NCBI RefSeq assembly: GCF_015291645.1
Contig: NZ_CP030055.1
Span: 1,488,001-1,552,000 of the forward strand
DNA from: Bradyrhizobium sp. CCBAU 53340
GTDB lineage: Bacteria > Pseudomonadota > Alphaproteobacteria > Rhizobiales > Xanthobacteraceae
Reading direction: 5' to 3'
DNA: 64,000 nt
The translations under genes were made by a program, and so were the position numbers. Position 1 is the stretch's first letter. Every line of letters starts with the position of its first letter. Under the pieces are notes generated by a model. That model saw only the letters and a list, made by a program, of their open reading frames with translations. It was not told the DNA's origin and searched no databases. Positions 1-8,946 of this stretch are shown here, piece after piece.

Positions 1-951
1 GGCATCAACGGCCGCAAGCTCGCCTATCAATTCGAGGACAGCCAGAGCGACCCGCGGCAATCGGTCGCGATCGCGCAGAAATTCGTCTCCGATCCCAAGA
101 TCGTGCTGGAGCTCGGCGACTTCTCCAGCCCCGCGTCGATGGCGGCCTCGCCGATCTATCAGCGCGGCGGCCTCGTGCAGTTCGGCTTCACCAATTCGCA
201 TCCCGACTTCACCAAGGGCGGCGACTTCATGTGGAGCACCTCGGTCAGCCAGGCCGACGAGCAACCGCTGCTGGCGCGCTATGCGGTGAAGAAGCTCGGC
301 CTGAAGAAGCTTGCGGTGCTGCATCTCAACACCGATTGGGGCCGCACCAGCCGCGACTATTTCAACAGCGCCGCCAAGGAATATGGCGCGGAGATCGTCG
401 TCACCGAAGGCTATATCGCCGAGGAGCGCGACTTCCGCTCCACGCTGGTGCGGGTGCGCGACGCCAATCCGGATGGCCTAGTCCTGATCTCCTATTATTC
501 CGACGGTGCGCTGATCGCGCGCCAGGCGCGGCAGGTCGGGCTCAAGCAGGTGATCTGCGCCGCGAGCTCGGTCTATTCGCCGAAGTTCATCGAGCTTGGT
601 GGTGATGCCGTCGAGGACGTCCATGTCGGCACGCGCTACTTTCCGGAAGATCCGCGGCCCGAGGTGCAGAACTTCATCGCCGGCTTCAAGAAGAAGTATA
701 ACGGACAGGAGCCGGATGCTTTCAACGCCTACGCCTACGACGCCATGAACATGGCCGCGGCCGTGCTGAAGATCGGTGGCACCGATCGCAAGGCGATCCG
801 CGATGCCTTCGCCAAGGTGAAGGATGTCCCGAGCGTGATCTTCGGCACCGCGACGTTCGACGTCGCCACCCGCCGCGTCAAGGGTGCGATGAACGCCGAA
901 CTCGTCGTGCGCAACGGTCGCTTCGCGGTGTGGGACGGCAAGCCCACCTGA
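1..951 (+). CDS. ABC transporter substrate-binding protein, branched-chain amino acid type (5' end missing)
   Basis: The frame is open from base 1, so the start and signal peptide lie outside the window. The visible 316 residues read as the C-terminal part of a periplasmic type I binding protein of the Peripla_BP_6/LivJ family. Recognisable stretches are LAVLHLNTDWGR, GYIAEERDF and the late YAYDAMN segment. The protein would capture an amino acid, amide or small acid in the periplasm and deliver it to the permease and ATPases encoded directly downstream. Only 53 bases separate it from the permease gene, so one transcript is likely. The ligand cannot be read from the sequence; the family is broad. 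Confidence 0.88.
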   Translation, partial: GINGRKLAYQFEDSQSDPRQSVAIAQKFVSDPKIVLELGDFSSPASMAASPIYQRGGLVQFGFTNSHPDFTKGGDFMWSTSVSQADEQPLLARYAVKKLGLKKLAVLHLNTDWGRTSRDYFNSAAKEYGAEIVVTEGYIAEERDFRSTLVRVRDANPDGLVLISYYSDGALIARQARQVGLKQVICAASSVYSPKFIELGGDAVEDVHVGTRYFPEDPRPEVQNFIAGFKKKYNGQEPDAFNAYAYDAMNMAAAVLKIGGTDRKAIRDAFAKVKDVPSVIFGTATFDVATRRVKGAMNAELVVRNGRFAVWDGKPT

Positions 952-1004
952 TCTCTTGGCCGGGAGCTCTCGCTCCGGCCGTCTCCCTTCATTAGGAACC
1001 TTGT

Positions 1005-2828
1005 GTGTCTTCCTGGCTCGACTACACCATCAACGGGCTGATCGTCGGTAACGTCTACGCCCTCGTTGCAGTCGGGCTCGCGCTGATCTTCGGCGTTAGC
1101 CGGCTGATCAACTTTGCGCAGGGTTCGATCTACCTCGTCGGCGCCTATATCGGCTGGGTCGCGGTGGTGCAGCTGCATACGCCGCTGCCGCTCACCATCA
1201 TCTTCGTTGCGGTGGTGGCGGCACTGGTCGGGCTGATCATCGAGCGGTTCGGCTTGCGGCCGCTGCAGAACTCCGTGCGCATCGCGCCGCTGCTGGCGAC
1301 GATCGGCATCAGCTTCGTGCTCGACCAGCTGGTGATGCTGACCTTCTCGCCCAATCCGCGCGCGCTGCCGAGCCAGCTGCCTGACGTCCGCTACCAAATC
1401 GGCGGCGGCACCATCGGCCCGCTGGATCTCTTGATCGCCGGCGTCGGCATTTCCAGCGCGCTGCTGCTGTTCGTGTTCCTGCGCTATACCAAGCTCGGCT
1501 GGGCGGTGCGCGCCGCCTCGCAGGACCGCGACGCCGCGATGCAGATGGGTGTCGATGTCAACCGCGTCAATCAGGCGGTGTTCGGCATCGCGGCCGCGCT
1601 CGGTGGTGTCTCCGGCATGCTGGTCGGCATGTACTACAACCAGATCGACACCGCGATGAGCCTGCAGGCGACGCTGAAGGGCGTCGTCGCCGAGGTCGTC
1701 GGCGGTGCCGGCAATGTGCCCGGCGCTGTCATCGGCAGCATGCTGCTTGGCCTCGTCGAGAGCTACGGCGTCGCCGTATTCGGCACCAGCTACCGCAACC
1801 TGTTCGCCTTCCTGCTGCTGGTGGTCGTGCTGGTGCTGCGGCCGAACGGGCTGTTTGCCAGCGCCCGGCAGGCGCCGCCGGAGCCGCTCACCGGCACCTT
1901 CATTGCGCCGAGCCGCCCGGTGCGCATTCCGCGCTGGGCCCTGGCTGTCGCGGTCGCCGCGTTCGCGATCCTGCCGCTGCTGCCGGTGTCGTTCTACGTG
2001 CTTCAGACCCTGATCAACGCCTGGCTGCTCGGTATGCTCGCGCTGAGCCTGACGCTGGTCGCCGGCACGATCGGGCAAGTCTCGCTCGGACACGCCGCGC
2101 TGCTTGCGATCGGTGCCTATACCTCCGCGCTGCTGTCGCTGACATTGAATGTACCTGTCGGCCTTGCCATCATTGCTGGCGGTCTGATGAGCGCAGCCCT
2201 CGGCACCATCCTGATCTCGCCGTCGTTTCGGCTGCGCGGGCATTACGTCTCGATCGCGACGCTCGCGATCGGCGAGATCGTGTCGCTGGTGATTCTGAAC
2301 TGGGAGAGCGTCACGCGCGGCCCCATCGGCATTTCCGGCATCCCGCCGCTGTCGCTGTTCGGCTACGAGCTGATCAGCCCGACCTCGATTTACTGGTTCA
2401 GCTTTGCCGTGATGGTCGTGCTGGCGCTGCTGCAGGCGCGTCTGCTCGGCTCGCATCTCGGTCGCAGTTTTCGCGCGATCCGCGACGACGATATCGCCGC
2501 GCGCGCCTATGGGCTCAGCCTGAACCGCTACAAGTCGCTCGCCTTCATCTTCGGCGGGTTTGCGGCCGGAGTCAGCGGCGGCATCGCCGCGCATCTCTAT
2601 TCCTACATCAATCACGAAACCTTCAACACGCAGCAATCGATCCTAGCGCTGACGGTCGTGATCCTCGGCGGGCTCGGCAATGTCGTCGGCGCGATTCTCG
2701 GCGCGGTCGCGCTGGTCGGTTTGCCCGAAGTCTTCCGGATCGCGGCGGAGTACCGTATCCTGATCTACGGCATCGTGCTGCTGCTGCTGGTGCGGTTCAG
2801 GCCCCAGGGCCTGTTGGGGACGATCTGA
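1005..2828 (+). CDS. Fused LivH-LivM branched-chain amino-acid ABC permease
   Basis: This 607-residue inner-membrane protein joins two permeases that are usually separate. Residues about 8-290 are LivH-like, with the cytoplasmic loop [20 protein letters not shown]. Residues about 305-600 are LivM-like, with the loop [19 protein letters not shown] basic, proline-containing linker around residues 285-310 joins them. Each half normally supplies five or six membrane helices, so the fusion would form the whole translocation pore as one chain. It starts at a GTG, and its stop codon overlaps the livG start (TGATG), which suggests translational coupling. LivH-LivM fusions are known in this transporter class. 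Confidence 0.9.
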   Translation: MSSWLDYTINGLIVGNVYALVAVGLALIFGVSRLINFAQGSIYLVGAYIGWVAVVQLHTPLPLTIIFVAVVAALVGLIIERFGLRPLQNSVRIAPLLATIGISFVLDQLVMLTFSPNPRALPSQLPDVRYQIGGGTIGPLDLLIAGVGISSALLLFVFLRYTKLGWAVRAASQDRDAAMQMGVDVNRVNQAVFGIAAALGGVSGMLVGMYYNQIDTAMSLQATLKGVVAEVVGGAGNVPGAVIGSMLLGLVESYGVAVFGTSYRNLFAFLLLVVVLVLRPNGLFASARQAPPEPLTGTFIAPSRPVRIPRWALAVAVAAFAILPLLPVSFYVLQTLINAWLLGMLALSLTLVAGTIGQVSLGHAALLAIGAYTSALLSLTLNVPVGLAIIAGGLMSAALGTILISPSFRLRGHYVSIATLAIGEIVSLVILNWESVTRGPIGISGIPPLSLFGYELISPTSIYWFSFAVMVVLALLQARLLGSHLGRSFRAIRDDDIAARAYGLSLNRYKSLAFIFGGFAAGVSGGIAAHLYSYINHETFNTQQSILALTVVILGGLGNVVGAILGAVALVGLPEVFRIAAEYRILIYGIVLLLLVRFRPQGLLGTI

Positions 2829-3676
2829 TGGCGGAGGCAGATGCACCGCTGTTGTCCCTGTGCGGGCTGACGCGCCGCTTCGGCGGCCTGACGGCTGTCG
2901 ATGGTATCGATCTCGATCTCGCCAAGGGTGGGCTCGTCAGCATCATCGGCCCGAACGGTGCCGGCAAGACCACACTGTTCAATCTCGTGACCGGTCTCGA
3001 TCGCCCGGATGCGGGCGAGGTTCGTTTCGAGGGACGGGACATCACCGGGCTTTCGCCGGAGCGGCTCGCCGCGCAGGGCATCGCGCGCACGTTCCAGCTT
3101 GGCCGCGTCTTCGGGAATCTCAGCGTGATGGACAACGTCCTCATTGGTGCCCACACGCGGCTGCGTGCCGTGAAGCCGGCCGTGCCTGTGATCGGCCCGC
3201 TGCTGGAACTGGGCCTGGCGCTGCTGCGGCCTGCCAGCGTGAAAGCCGAGGAAGAGCGGCTGCGCGAAGAAGTCAAAAGCATTCTCGCCCGCTTCGGCGA
3301 GCGGCTGCTGCCGCGGATCGATCAGCCGGCCTATAGCCTGTCCTACGCCAACCGCCGACGCGTCGAGATCGCCCGCGCGCTCGCGCTGAAGCCGCGGCTG
3401 TTGCTGCTGGATGAACCGACCGCCGGCATGAACCCGAGCGAGACCGCGGAGATGCAGGCGCTGGTCGCCGAATTGAAAGCCGAAGGGCTGACCATTCTCC
3501 TGATCGAGCACAAGCTGGAGATGGTGATGCAGCTATCCGATCGCGTCATCGTCATGGATGAAGGCAAGAAGATCGCTGAAGGGCCGGGCGATCAAGTGCG
3601 CAATGATCCCAAGGTGATCGAGGCCTATCTCGGCCACGGACTATCAGGGACGACGGAGCAGGAGAGCGCGGCATGA
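2828..3676 (+). CDS. livG: ABC transporter ATP-binding protein LivG
   Basis: This 282-residue ATPase is one of the two nucleotide-binding subunits of the importer. The Walker A motif GPNGAGKTT is at residues 41-49 and the Walker B region is LLLLDEPTAG. The signature loop reads LSYANRRR rather than a classical LSGGQ, which is normal for LivG (usually LSYGQQRR). The long helical insert after the Q-loop and the C-terminal IAEGPGDQV segment also fit LivG. It overlaps livF by four bases (ATGA). Confidence 0.93.
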   Translation: MAEADAPLLSLCGLTRRFGGLTAVDGIDLDLAKGGLVSIIGPNGAGKTTLFNLVTGLDRPDAGEVRFEGRDITGLSPERLAAQGIARTFQLGRVFGNLSVMDNVLIGAHTRLRAVKPAVPVIGPLLELGLALLRPASVKAEEERLREEVKSILARFGERLLPRIDQPAYSLSYANRRRVEIARALALKPRLLLLDEPTAGMNPSETAEMQALVAELKAEGLTILLIEHKLEMVMQLSDRVIVMDEGKKIAEGPGDQVRNDPKVIEAYLGHGLSGTTEQESAA

Positions 3677-4413
3677 CCACGAGCGCGCCCGAAGCGCTGC
3701 TGGCGCTGACTGATGTCAACACGTTCTACGGCCAGGCCCAGGTGCATTTCGACCTGTCCATCAAAGTCAATCGCGGCCATATCGTCTGCCTGCTCGGCGG
3801 CAATGCCAGCGGCAAGTCGACAACGATGAAGATCATCCTCGGCCTGGTGAAGCCGCGCTCGGGCGAGGTGACGTTCGACGGCGCCTCGCTGATCGGCCTC
3901 ACCACGCCGCAGATCGTTCGCCGCGGCATCGCCTCGGTACCGGAGGCGCGGCGGCTGTTCGCGGATATGAGCGTCCGCGAGAACATTTTGATGGGCGCCT
4001 TCGTGCGCAACGACCGCGAGGCGGTGGCACAGGATCTCGACAAGATGCTGACGCTGTTCCCGAAGCTGGGTCAGCGGCTGACGCAGCGGGCCGGTTCGCT
4101 CTCCGGCGGCGAGCAGCAGATGGTCGCGATGGCGCGCGCGCTGATGAGCCGACCCAAGATGATCGTGATGGACGAACCGACCATGGGCCTGTCGCCGCTC
4201 TATGTCGACCGCGTGCTGGAACTGATCCGCACCATCAACCAGGAGGGCGTCTCGGTCTTCATGGTCGAGCAGAACGCCAGCCTCGCGCTCGAGATCGCGC
4301 ACGAGGCCTACGTCCTCCAGACCGGCAGGATCGTGCTGTCGGGCCCGGCCCGGACGCTGAAGGAAGACCCCCGCGTGCGCGACGCCTATCTCGGTGGCTC
4401 GGAGGCCGCGTAA
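3673..4413 (+). CDS. livF: ABC transporter ATP-binding protein LivF
   Basis: This 246-residue second ATPase has Walker A GGNASGKST at residues 42-50, a canonical LSGGEQQ signature and Walker B MIVMDEPTMGLSP. Its length matches LivF. It is the last gene of the importer operon and starts within the livG stop codon. With LivG it powers uptake through the fused permease. A pair of hairpin repeats follows and may end the transcript. Confidence 0.93.
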   Translation: MTTSAPEALLALTDVNTFYGQAQVHFDLSIKVNRGHIVCLLGGNASGKSTTMKIILGLVKPRSGEVTFDGASLIGLTTPQIVRRGIASVPEARRLFADMSVRENILMGAFVRNDREAVAQDLDKMLTLFPKLGQRLTQRAGSLSGGEQQMVAMARALMSRPKMIVMDEPTMGLSPLYVDRVLELIRTINQEGVSVFMVEQNASLALEIAHEAYVLQTGRIVLSGPARTLKEDPRVRDAYLGGSEAA

Positions 4414-4433
4414 GGCACTGCTTTTCCCACATT

Positions 4434-4519
4434 GTCATGGCCGGGCTTGACCCGGCCATCTATGCCTTAGTTTTGCCGCTCCGAGGACGTGGATGCCCGG
4501 GACAAGCCCGGGCATGACG
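4434..4519. repeat. Pair of dispersed palindromic hairpin repeats
   Basis: Two palindromes face each other. The first, at 4437-4459, pairs ATGGCCGGG with CCCGGCCAT. The second, at 4493-4515, pairs ATGCCCGGG with CCCGGGCAT. The reverse complement of the second closely matches the first, so they are inverted copies of one element. Similar GC-rich hairpins recur in intergenic DNA of Bradyrhizobium and relatives. They may act as a livF terminator or mRNA stabiliser. Confidence 0.8.
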
Positions 4520-4593
4520 ACCTCATTCGGGCTGGTCAGTATGACCATCCTGTGAAAATATCAAACCGTTGTGTGCAATGGGCGTGCGGCGGA

Positions 4594-5619
4594 ATGCGTG
4601 TCGTGACGAGATGGTCTGTGCGGGCGATCGAGCCCGGAATGGTGCTGCTGTTCGGCGGGCTCCTCGCCGCCAACATCGCCGCATGGGCCTGGGCCTTTGC
4701 GGCGTTCGGCGACCGGACCGCAGTGATGGCGACTGCGCTGCTCGCCTGGGTGTTCGGCCTGCGCCATGCCGTCGATGCCGACCACATCGCCGCCATAGAC
4801 AACGTCGTGCGCAAGCTGATGCAGACGGGCGATGCGCCGCGCAGCGTCGGCCTCTATTTCGCGCTCGGCCATTCCAGCGTGGTCGTCGTCGCGAGCACGC
4901 TGCTCGCACTCGGCGTGGTCAGCCTCGGCGGCGACAGCTTGCTGAGGGATATCGGCAGCCTGATCGGCACCTCGGTGTCGGCGCTGTTCCTGCTCGCGAT
5001 TGCGGCGATCAATCTGGCGATTTTCGCCGGCCTGTGGCGGACGTTTCGCGCCGCGCGCGAGCAGGGCGTTCATGACGCCGCCGGGCTCGATGCGCTGCTC
5101 GGCCATCGCGGCTTTCTCGCGCGCCTGCTCGGCCCGATGTTCCGCCTGGTGACAAAGCCCTGGCACATGTTTCCGCTCGGATTGCTGTTCGGCCTCGGTT
5201 TCGACACCGCGACCGAGATCGGCCTGCTCAGCATCTCCGCCACCGAAGCGGCACGCGGTGCCTCGCTGGCCGACATCCTGGTCTTCCCCGCGCTGTTCGC
5301 GTCGGGCATGGCGCTGGTCGATACCGCCGACTCCGCGCTGATGGTCAGCGCCTATCGCTGGGCCTTCGTCGATCCCATGCGCAAGCTCTGGTACAACCTC
5401 ACCATCACCGGCGCGTCCGTCGCGGTCGCGCTGTTCATCGGCGGCATCGAGGCGCTTGGCCTGATCTCCGATCGGCTTGGACTTGACGGCGGCGTGTGGG
5501 CGCTCGTCGACGCTCTCAATGAATCGCTCGCCAGTGTCGGTTTCGCGGTGATCTCGCTGTTCGCGATCGCCTGGCTGGTCTCGAGCCTGCTTTATCGCCG
5601 CATGTTCGCGGCGGCGTGA
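4594..5619 (+). CDS. NiCoT-family nickel/cobalt transporter (HoxN/HupN type)
   Basis: The protein imports Ni2+ or Co2+ across the inner membrane, for example for hydrogenase, urease or cobalamin enzymes. The family signature RHAVDADHIAAIDN in the second membrane segment contains the histidine and aspartate metal ligands. The second signature LGFDTATEIGLL and several hydrophobic segments are also present. I start at ATG 4594 (MRVVTRWSVRAIEPG), giving 341 residues. An upstream ATG at 4489 would add 35 residues beginning MDARDKPGHDD, which is only the translation of the hairpin repeat. Metal preference cannot be told from the sequence. Confidence 0.9.
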   Translation: MRVVTRWSVRAIEPGMVLLFGGLLAANIAAWAWAFAAFGDRTAVMATALLAWVFGLRHAVDADHIAAIDNVVRKLMQTGDAPRSVGLYFALGHSSVVVVASTLLALGVVSLGGDSLLRDIGSLIGTSVSALFLLAIAAINLAIFAGLWRTFRAAREQGVHDAAGLDALLGHRGFLARLLGPMFRLVTKPWHMFPLGLLFGLGFDTATEIGLLSISATEAARGASLADILVFPALFASGMALVDTADSALMVSAYRWAFVDPMRKLWYNLTITGASVAVALFIGGIEALGLISDRLGLDGGVWALVDALNESLASVGFAVISLFAIAWLVSSLLYRRMFAAA

Positions 5620-5624
5620 CGGCG

Positions 5625-7136
5625 TTAGGCCGACGCCGCGCTTGGCATTTGCTCGGCCGGCTGATCGTCGCCGTTGGGATCGCCCGGCGCGGTCGCCCAG
5701 GCCAATTCCACCAGCGTCACGATCCGGCGCCCGCCGCCGTCGAGCTGGACCACGATCAGGCCTTGCTCTTCCATATAGCCGAGCAGCCGCTGCGCCCGGC
5801 GCAGCGAATGCGAGCCGTAGGCGCGGGCGATGGCGATGTCGCCGGGACATGGCCAGCCTTCCTTGGCCGCGCGCGCGATCATCATGAACACGCCCTGCAT
5901 GTCGTCGGGCAGGATCGAAGCGCGCAGCGTCACTTCCTGCCATGCGTCGTCCTCGGCGATGTCAGTGCCGAGCCCTGCGCGTGCGTGTGTCAGCATGCGG
6001 CGGAATTCGCTCAAGTCGGGCACCGATGCACCGAGGCCTTCGATGCGGCAGCGAACCACGAACTCCTGATAGAGCACGCCGATGGCGCGGAAGCCGGCAT
6101 CGGGTGCGGCCAGCACGGCCCGCAACGTGCGATCGACCCGCTCGCGCCGCTCCGCAAGCTCCTCGGCGTTGACCGGCTCTTTGACCACTTCGGAGCTGAT
6201 CTCGGGCGCCGCCGCCTTGGCGGCACGTAGCTGCTCGAGCAGATCAGGCGCCGGCCGGCGCTGCGGCCGGCTGGCATCAGGCGGCGGTGCCGCCAGAATG
6301 ACCGCGCGTGCATCTTCAAGCGTGGCCTCCGGCAACGGCATCAGCCGCGGCGTCGAATTGCGCGGGCTGGTGTCGGTCGGGCCGATGTTCAGCCGTAACG
6401 GACGGCGTGACAGCGCCGGTCCCAGCGCCATGAATTGCCCGCGTTCAAGATCGCGAAAGGCTTCCGCCTGCCGCCGCTCCATGCCGAGCAGATCGGCGGC
6501 GCGCGCCATGTCGATGTCGAGGAAGGTCCGGCCCATCAGGAAATTCGAGGCTTCGGCCGCGACGTTCTTGGCGAGCTTTGCCAGCCGCTGCGTCGCGATG
6601 ATGCCGGCGAGCCCGCGCTTGCGGCCGCGGCACATCAGATTGGTCATGGCGCCGAGCGACAGTTTTCGCGCTTCGTCCGATACCTCGCCGGCAACCGCCG
6701 GCGCAAACAGCTGAGCCTCGTCGACCATCACCAGCATCGGGTACCAATGGTCGCGCTCGACGTCGAACATGCCACCGAGGAAGGCCGCCGCGCGCCGCAT
6801 CTGGTTCTCGGCATCCAGCCCTTCGAGATTGAGCACGGTGGAAACCCGATGCAGCCGCGCACGTTCGCCAGCCACTTGCAGCCCGCGCTCGGTGTGGTCC
6901 TCGGCATCGATCACGAGATGGCCGAAGCGTTCGGCCAGCGTGACGAAATCGCCCTCGGGGTCGATGATGGCCTGTTGCACCCAGGGCGCGCTCTGCTCCA
7001 GGAGGCGCCGCAGCAGATGCGACTTGCCGGAGCCGGAATTGCCTTGCACCAGGAGCCGGGTCGCCAAGAGTTCCTCGAGGTCCATGGCCGCCGCGGCGCC
7101 CGCCGTGGTCAGCCCCATCTCGATCGCAACCGTCAT
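5625..7136 (-). CDS. HerA/DUF87-like P-loop ATPase with C-terminal winged-helix-like region
   Basis: This 503-residue protein has a P-loop GNSGSGKS at residues 32-39 and a Walker B-like strand MLVMVDEAQLF. GATQR-like positions (GIIATQRLAK) are as in HerA/VirD4-type ATPases. The last about 100 residues include SLRRAQRLLGYMEEQGLIVV, which looks like a small DNA-binding winged helix. Family members move DNA or assist DNA processing, but the function here is unknown. The gene is convergent with the nickel transporter (5 bp between stops) and stands alone on the minus strand. The start is the ATG at 7136. Confidence 0.8.
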   Translation of the reverse strand: MTVAIEMGLTTAGAAAAMDLEELLATRLLVQGNSGSGKSHLLRRLLEQSAPWVQQAIIDPEGDFVTLAERFGHLVIDAEDHTERGLQVAGERARLHRVSTVLNLEGLDAENQMRRAAAFLGGMFDVERDHWYPMLVMVDEAQLFAPAVAGEVSDEARKLSLGAMTNLMCRGRKRGLAGIIATQRLAKLAKNVAAEASNFLMGRTFLDIDMARAADLLGMERRQAEAFRDLERGQFMALGPALSRRPLRLNIGPTDTSPRNSTPRLMPLPEATLEDARAVILAAPPPDASRPQRRPAPDLLEQLRAAKAAAPEISSEVVKEPVNAEELAERRERVDRTLRAVLAAPDAGFRAIGVLYQEFVVRCRIEGLGASVPDLSEFRRMLTHARAGLGTDIAEDDAWQEVTLRASILPDDMQGVFMMIARAAKEGWPCPGDIAIARAYGSHSLRRAQRLLGYMEEQGLIVVQLDGGGRRIVTLVELAWATAPGDPNGDDQPAEQMPSAASA

Positions 7137-7215
7137 GTCCCCGACTCAAGTCCCCGTCATCAGCGGCAAGGGACTTATCAATCGAAGCGGGATGCGTCGA
7201 GCAAAACAGGACGAA

Positions 7216-7593
7216 TCATGCCCGGTTGCCCACGGCCGATTTCAGCCAAGATTCGAACCAAGATTCGAAAGCCGTAGAAGTGCGGGCCGGTAGGGGCCTG
7301 CGGTCGTCGTCCTCGTTCCCGGGAATCGCGCAGGAGCCGAATTCCTGCCTGATCCGTTCGATCTCGGCGATGCGCTCGTGCAGCCGCTGCAAATGCTCGG
7401 CCGATGTCGCTCGCCAGAATCTGAAAGCATCCGCGGTCAGCGGCAGGAATGCCGTTCCCGACAGTGTCGGTTCGGGGACGATGGTGCGTCCGAGCAACAG
7501 GAACCTGTTCTTGCCGGAGACGACGAGGGTCGCATAGCCACGATTGCCGATTCGCCTGATCCCATGATTTCCGGGCGGAGCGCCGGGCGACAC
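7216..7593 (-). CDS. Small hypothetical protein
   Basis: This is a possible 125-residue protein with a GTG start. A beta-rich first half (YATLVVSGKNRFLLLGRTIV) is followed by a helical stretch (RLHERIAEIERIRQEF) that reads like a genuine protein rather than an antisense shadow. I do not recognise a family. The start is uncertain, and an opposite-strand frame covers the same DNA. The gene lies upstream of, and in the same direction as, the ATPase gene with an 80 bp gap, so it could be its leader gene. Confidence 0.4.
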   Translation of the reverse strand: MSPGAPPGNHGIRRIGNRGYATLVVSGKNRFLLLGRTIVPEPTLSGTAFLPLTADAFRFWRATSAEHLQRLHERIAEIERIRQEFGSCAIPGNEDDDRRPLPARTSTAFESWFESWLKSAVGNRA

Positions 7594-7848
7594 GTTTGCG
7601 TGATGGGAGCTGTACGGCTATCCGTCAGCGCAGCGCGACATTGACGCCGATCTGCCCGCCATAGGCTACAACCGCCTCATGCTCGGTCAGCTCAACGAAG
7701 CGATGGCCGAATTCCTCGACGCCGGCCGCATCGTGCCGGACTCGCGTGGCGAGCGCTGCTCGACCGAGCTTTCCGGCCGAACTTGCGCCGCGTCAATGTC
7801 GGAGACGCTTGTACGCGGCATCCTCTCCGAGGCAGGGCGAGGATTTGC

Positions 7849-8921
7849 ATGGTCAGCCGACGAGGTTTCATGGCGGGAGTTGCCTGTGCGGCCGTGCTGC
7901 GGCCGCAGCCGTCGCACGCCGCCGCGGCCATGACATATGAGGAGGCGGTGCGCACCACCTGGGCGCCGCTCCGCGCCGAAGGCGGCATCGGTGAAATCGT
8001 CCGTTACGCGACGCTGGCTGCCAACAGCCACAACACCCAGCCCTGGCGCTTCACTTTGGGGCCGCGAAGCATCGCCATCGCGCCTGACGTCGCGCGTCGT
8101 TGTCCCGCGGTCGATCCGAACGATCATCATGTCTTCGTCAGCCTTGGCTGCGCGGCCGAGAACCTGACGCATGCGGCCCTCGCCTTGGGGCTTCGGCCGG
8201 CGCTGCGCTTCGAAGCCGACACGATCAAGGCCGATTTCGAGAACGCTTCGGCGGAACGATCGCCGCTGCTGGCCGCGATCCCGCACCGGCAGTCGACGCG
8301 CGCGGTCTACGACGGCAAGCCTGTCGCGAACGATCTGCTGCGCGAGCTCGAGCAGGCAGGCCGCGGCGAAGGCGTCGCAATCCTCCTCATCACCGACCCC
8401 AAGCAGATGGCGGCGATCACGGACTACGTGGTCGAGGGCAACACGACGCAGATGCGTGACACCAGGTTCATGGACGAACTCAAGGCCTGGATGCGCTTCA
8501 GCGAGCGGGAAGCGGTCGCGACGATGGACGGCCTGTTCTCGCGTGCGTCGGGCAATCCGGCCTTGCCGCGATGGCTGGCGCAACCGCTGCTGCCGTTCGT
8601 GTTCACCGAACGCGGCGAGAATGACAAATATTGCGCCTGCATCGAAAGCTCGGCGGGCCTTGCGGTGTTCGTTGCCGAGCATGACGACGCGGCCATTGGG
8701 TCGAGGTGGGCCGCGCCTGCCAGCGCTTTGCGTTGCAGGCGACGGCGCGCGGACTGAAATATGCCTTCGTCAACCAGCCGGTCGAAGTGCCGCGCCTTCG
8801 CCGCCAGCTGGCCGCCTATCTCGATCTCGGTTCGCGCCGGCCCGATCTCGTGGTGCGTTTCGGCGCCGGGCCGGAGCTGCCGAAGTCCTTGCGCCGGCCC
8901 GTCGCTCAGGTGATTGCGTGA
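7849..8921 (+). pseudogene. Tat-exported Acg/nitroreductase-like FMN oxidoreductase, frameshifted
   Basis: The protein opens MVSRRGFMAG, a twin-arginine signal, followed by a hydrophobic stretch and AHAA-type cleavage region. The mature part has LAANSHNTQPWRF, the FMN-binding start of the Acg/nitroreductase family, and PHRQSTRAVYDG. The frame breaks at about 8692-8694. Up to there the reading is EHDDAA; it resumes one frame back as HWVEVGRACQRFALQAT, the expected family C-terminus, and runs to the TGA at 8921. One missing base (gcggcc-att for gcggcc-cat) explains it. Either the gene is dead or there is a sequencing error. The ATG at 7849 is preferred because the upstream extension destroys the Tat signal. 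Confidence 0.8.
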
Positions 8922-8946
8922 GGCGCAGCGCTGCGGCGCTGCCCCG

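Noticed and set aside
735..2636. 633-codon open frame opposite the LivHM permease
   Set aside because: Composition is extreme (arginine, glutamine, aspartate) and it lies wholly opposite a well-recognised permease gene. It is an antisense shadow.
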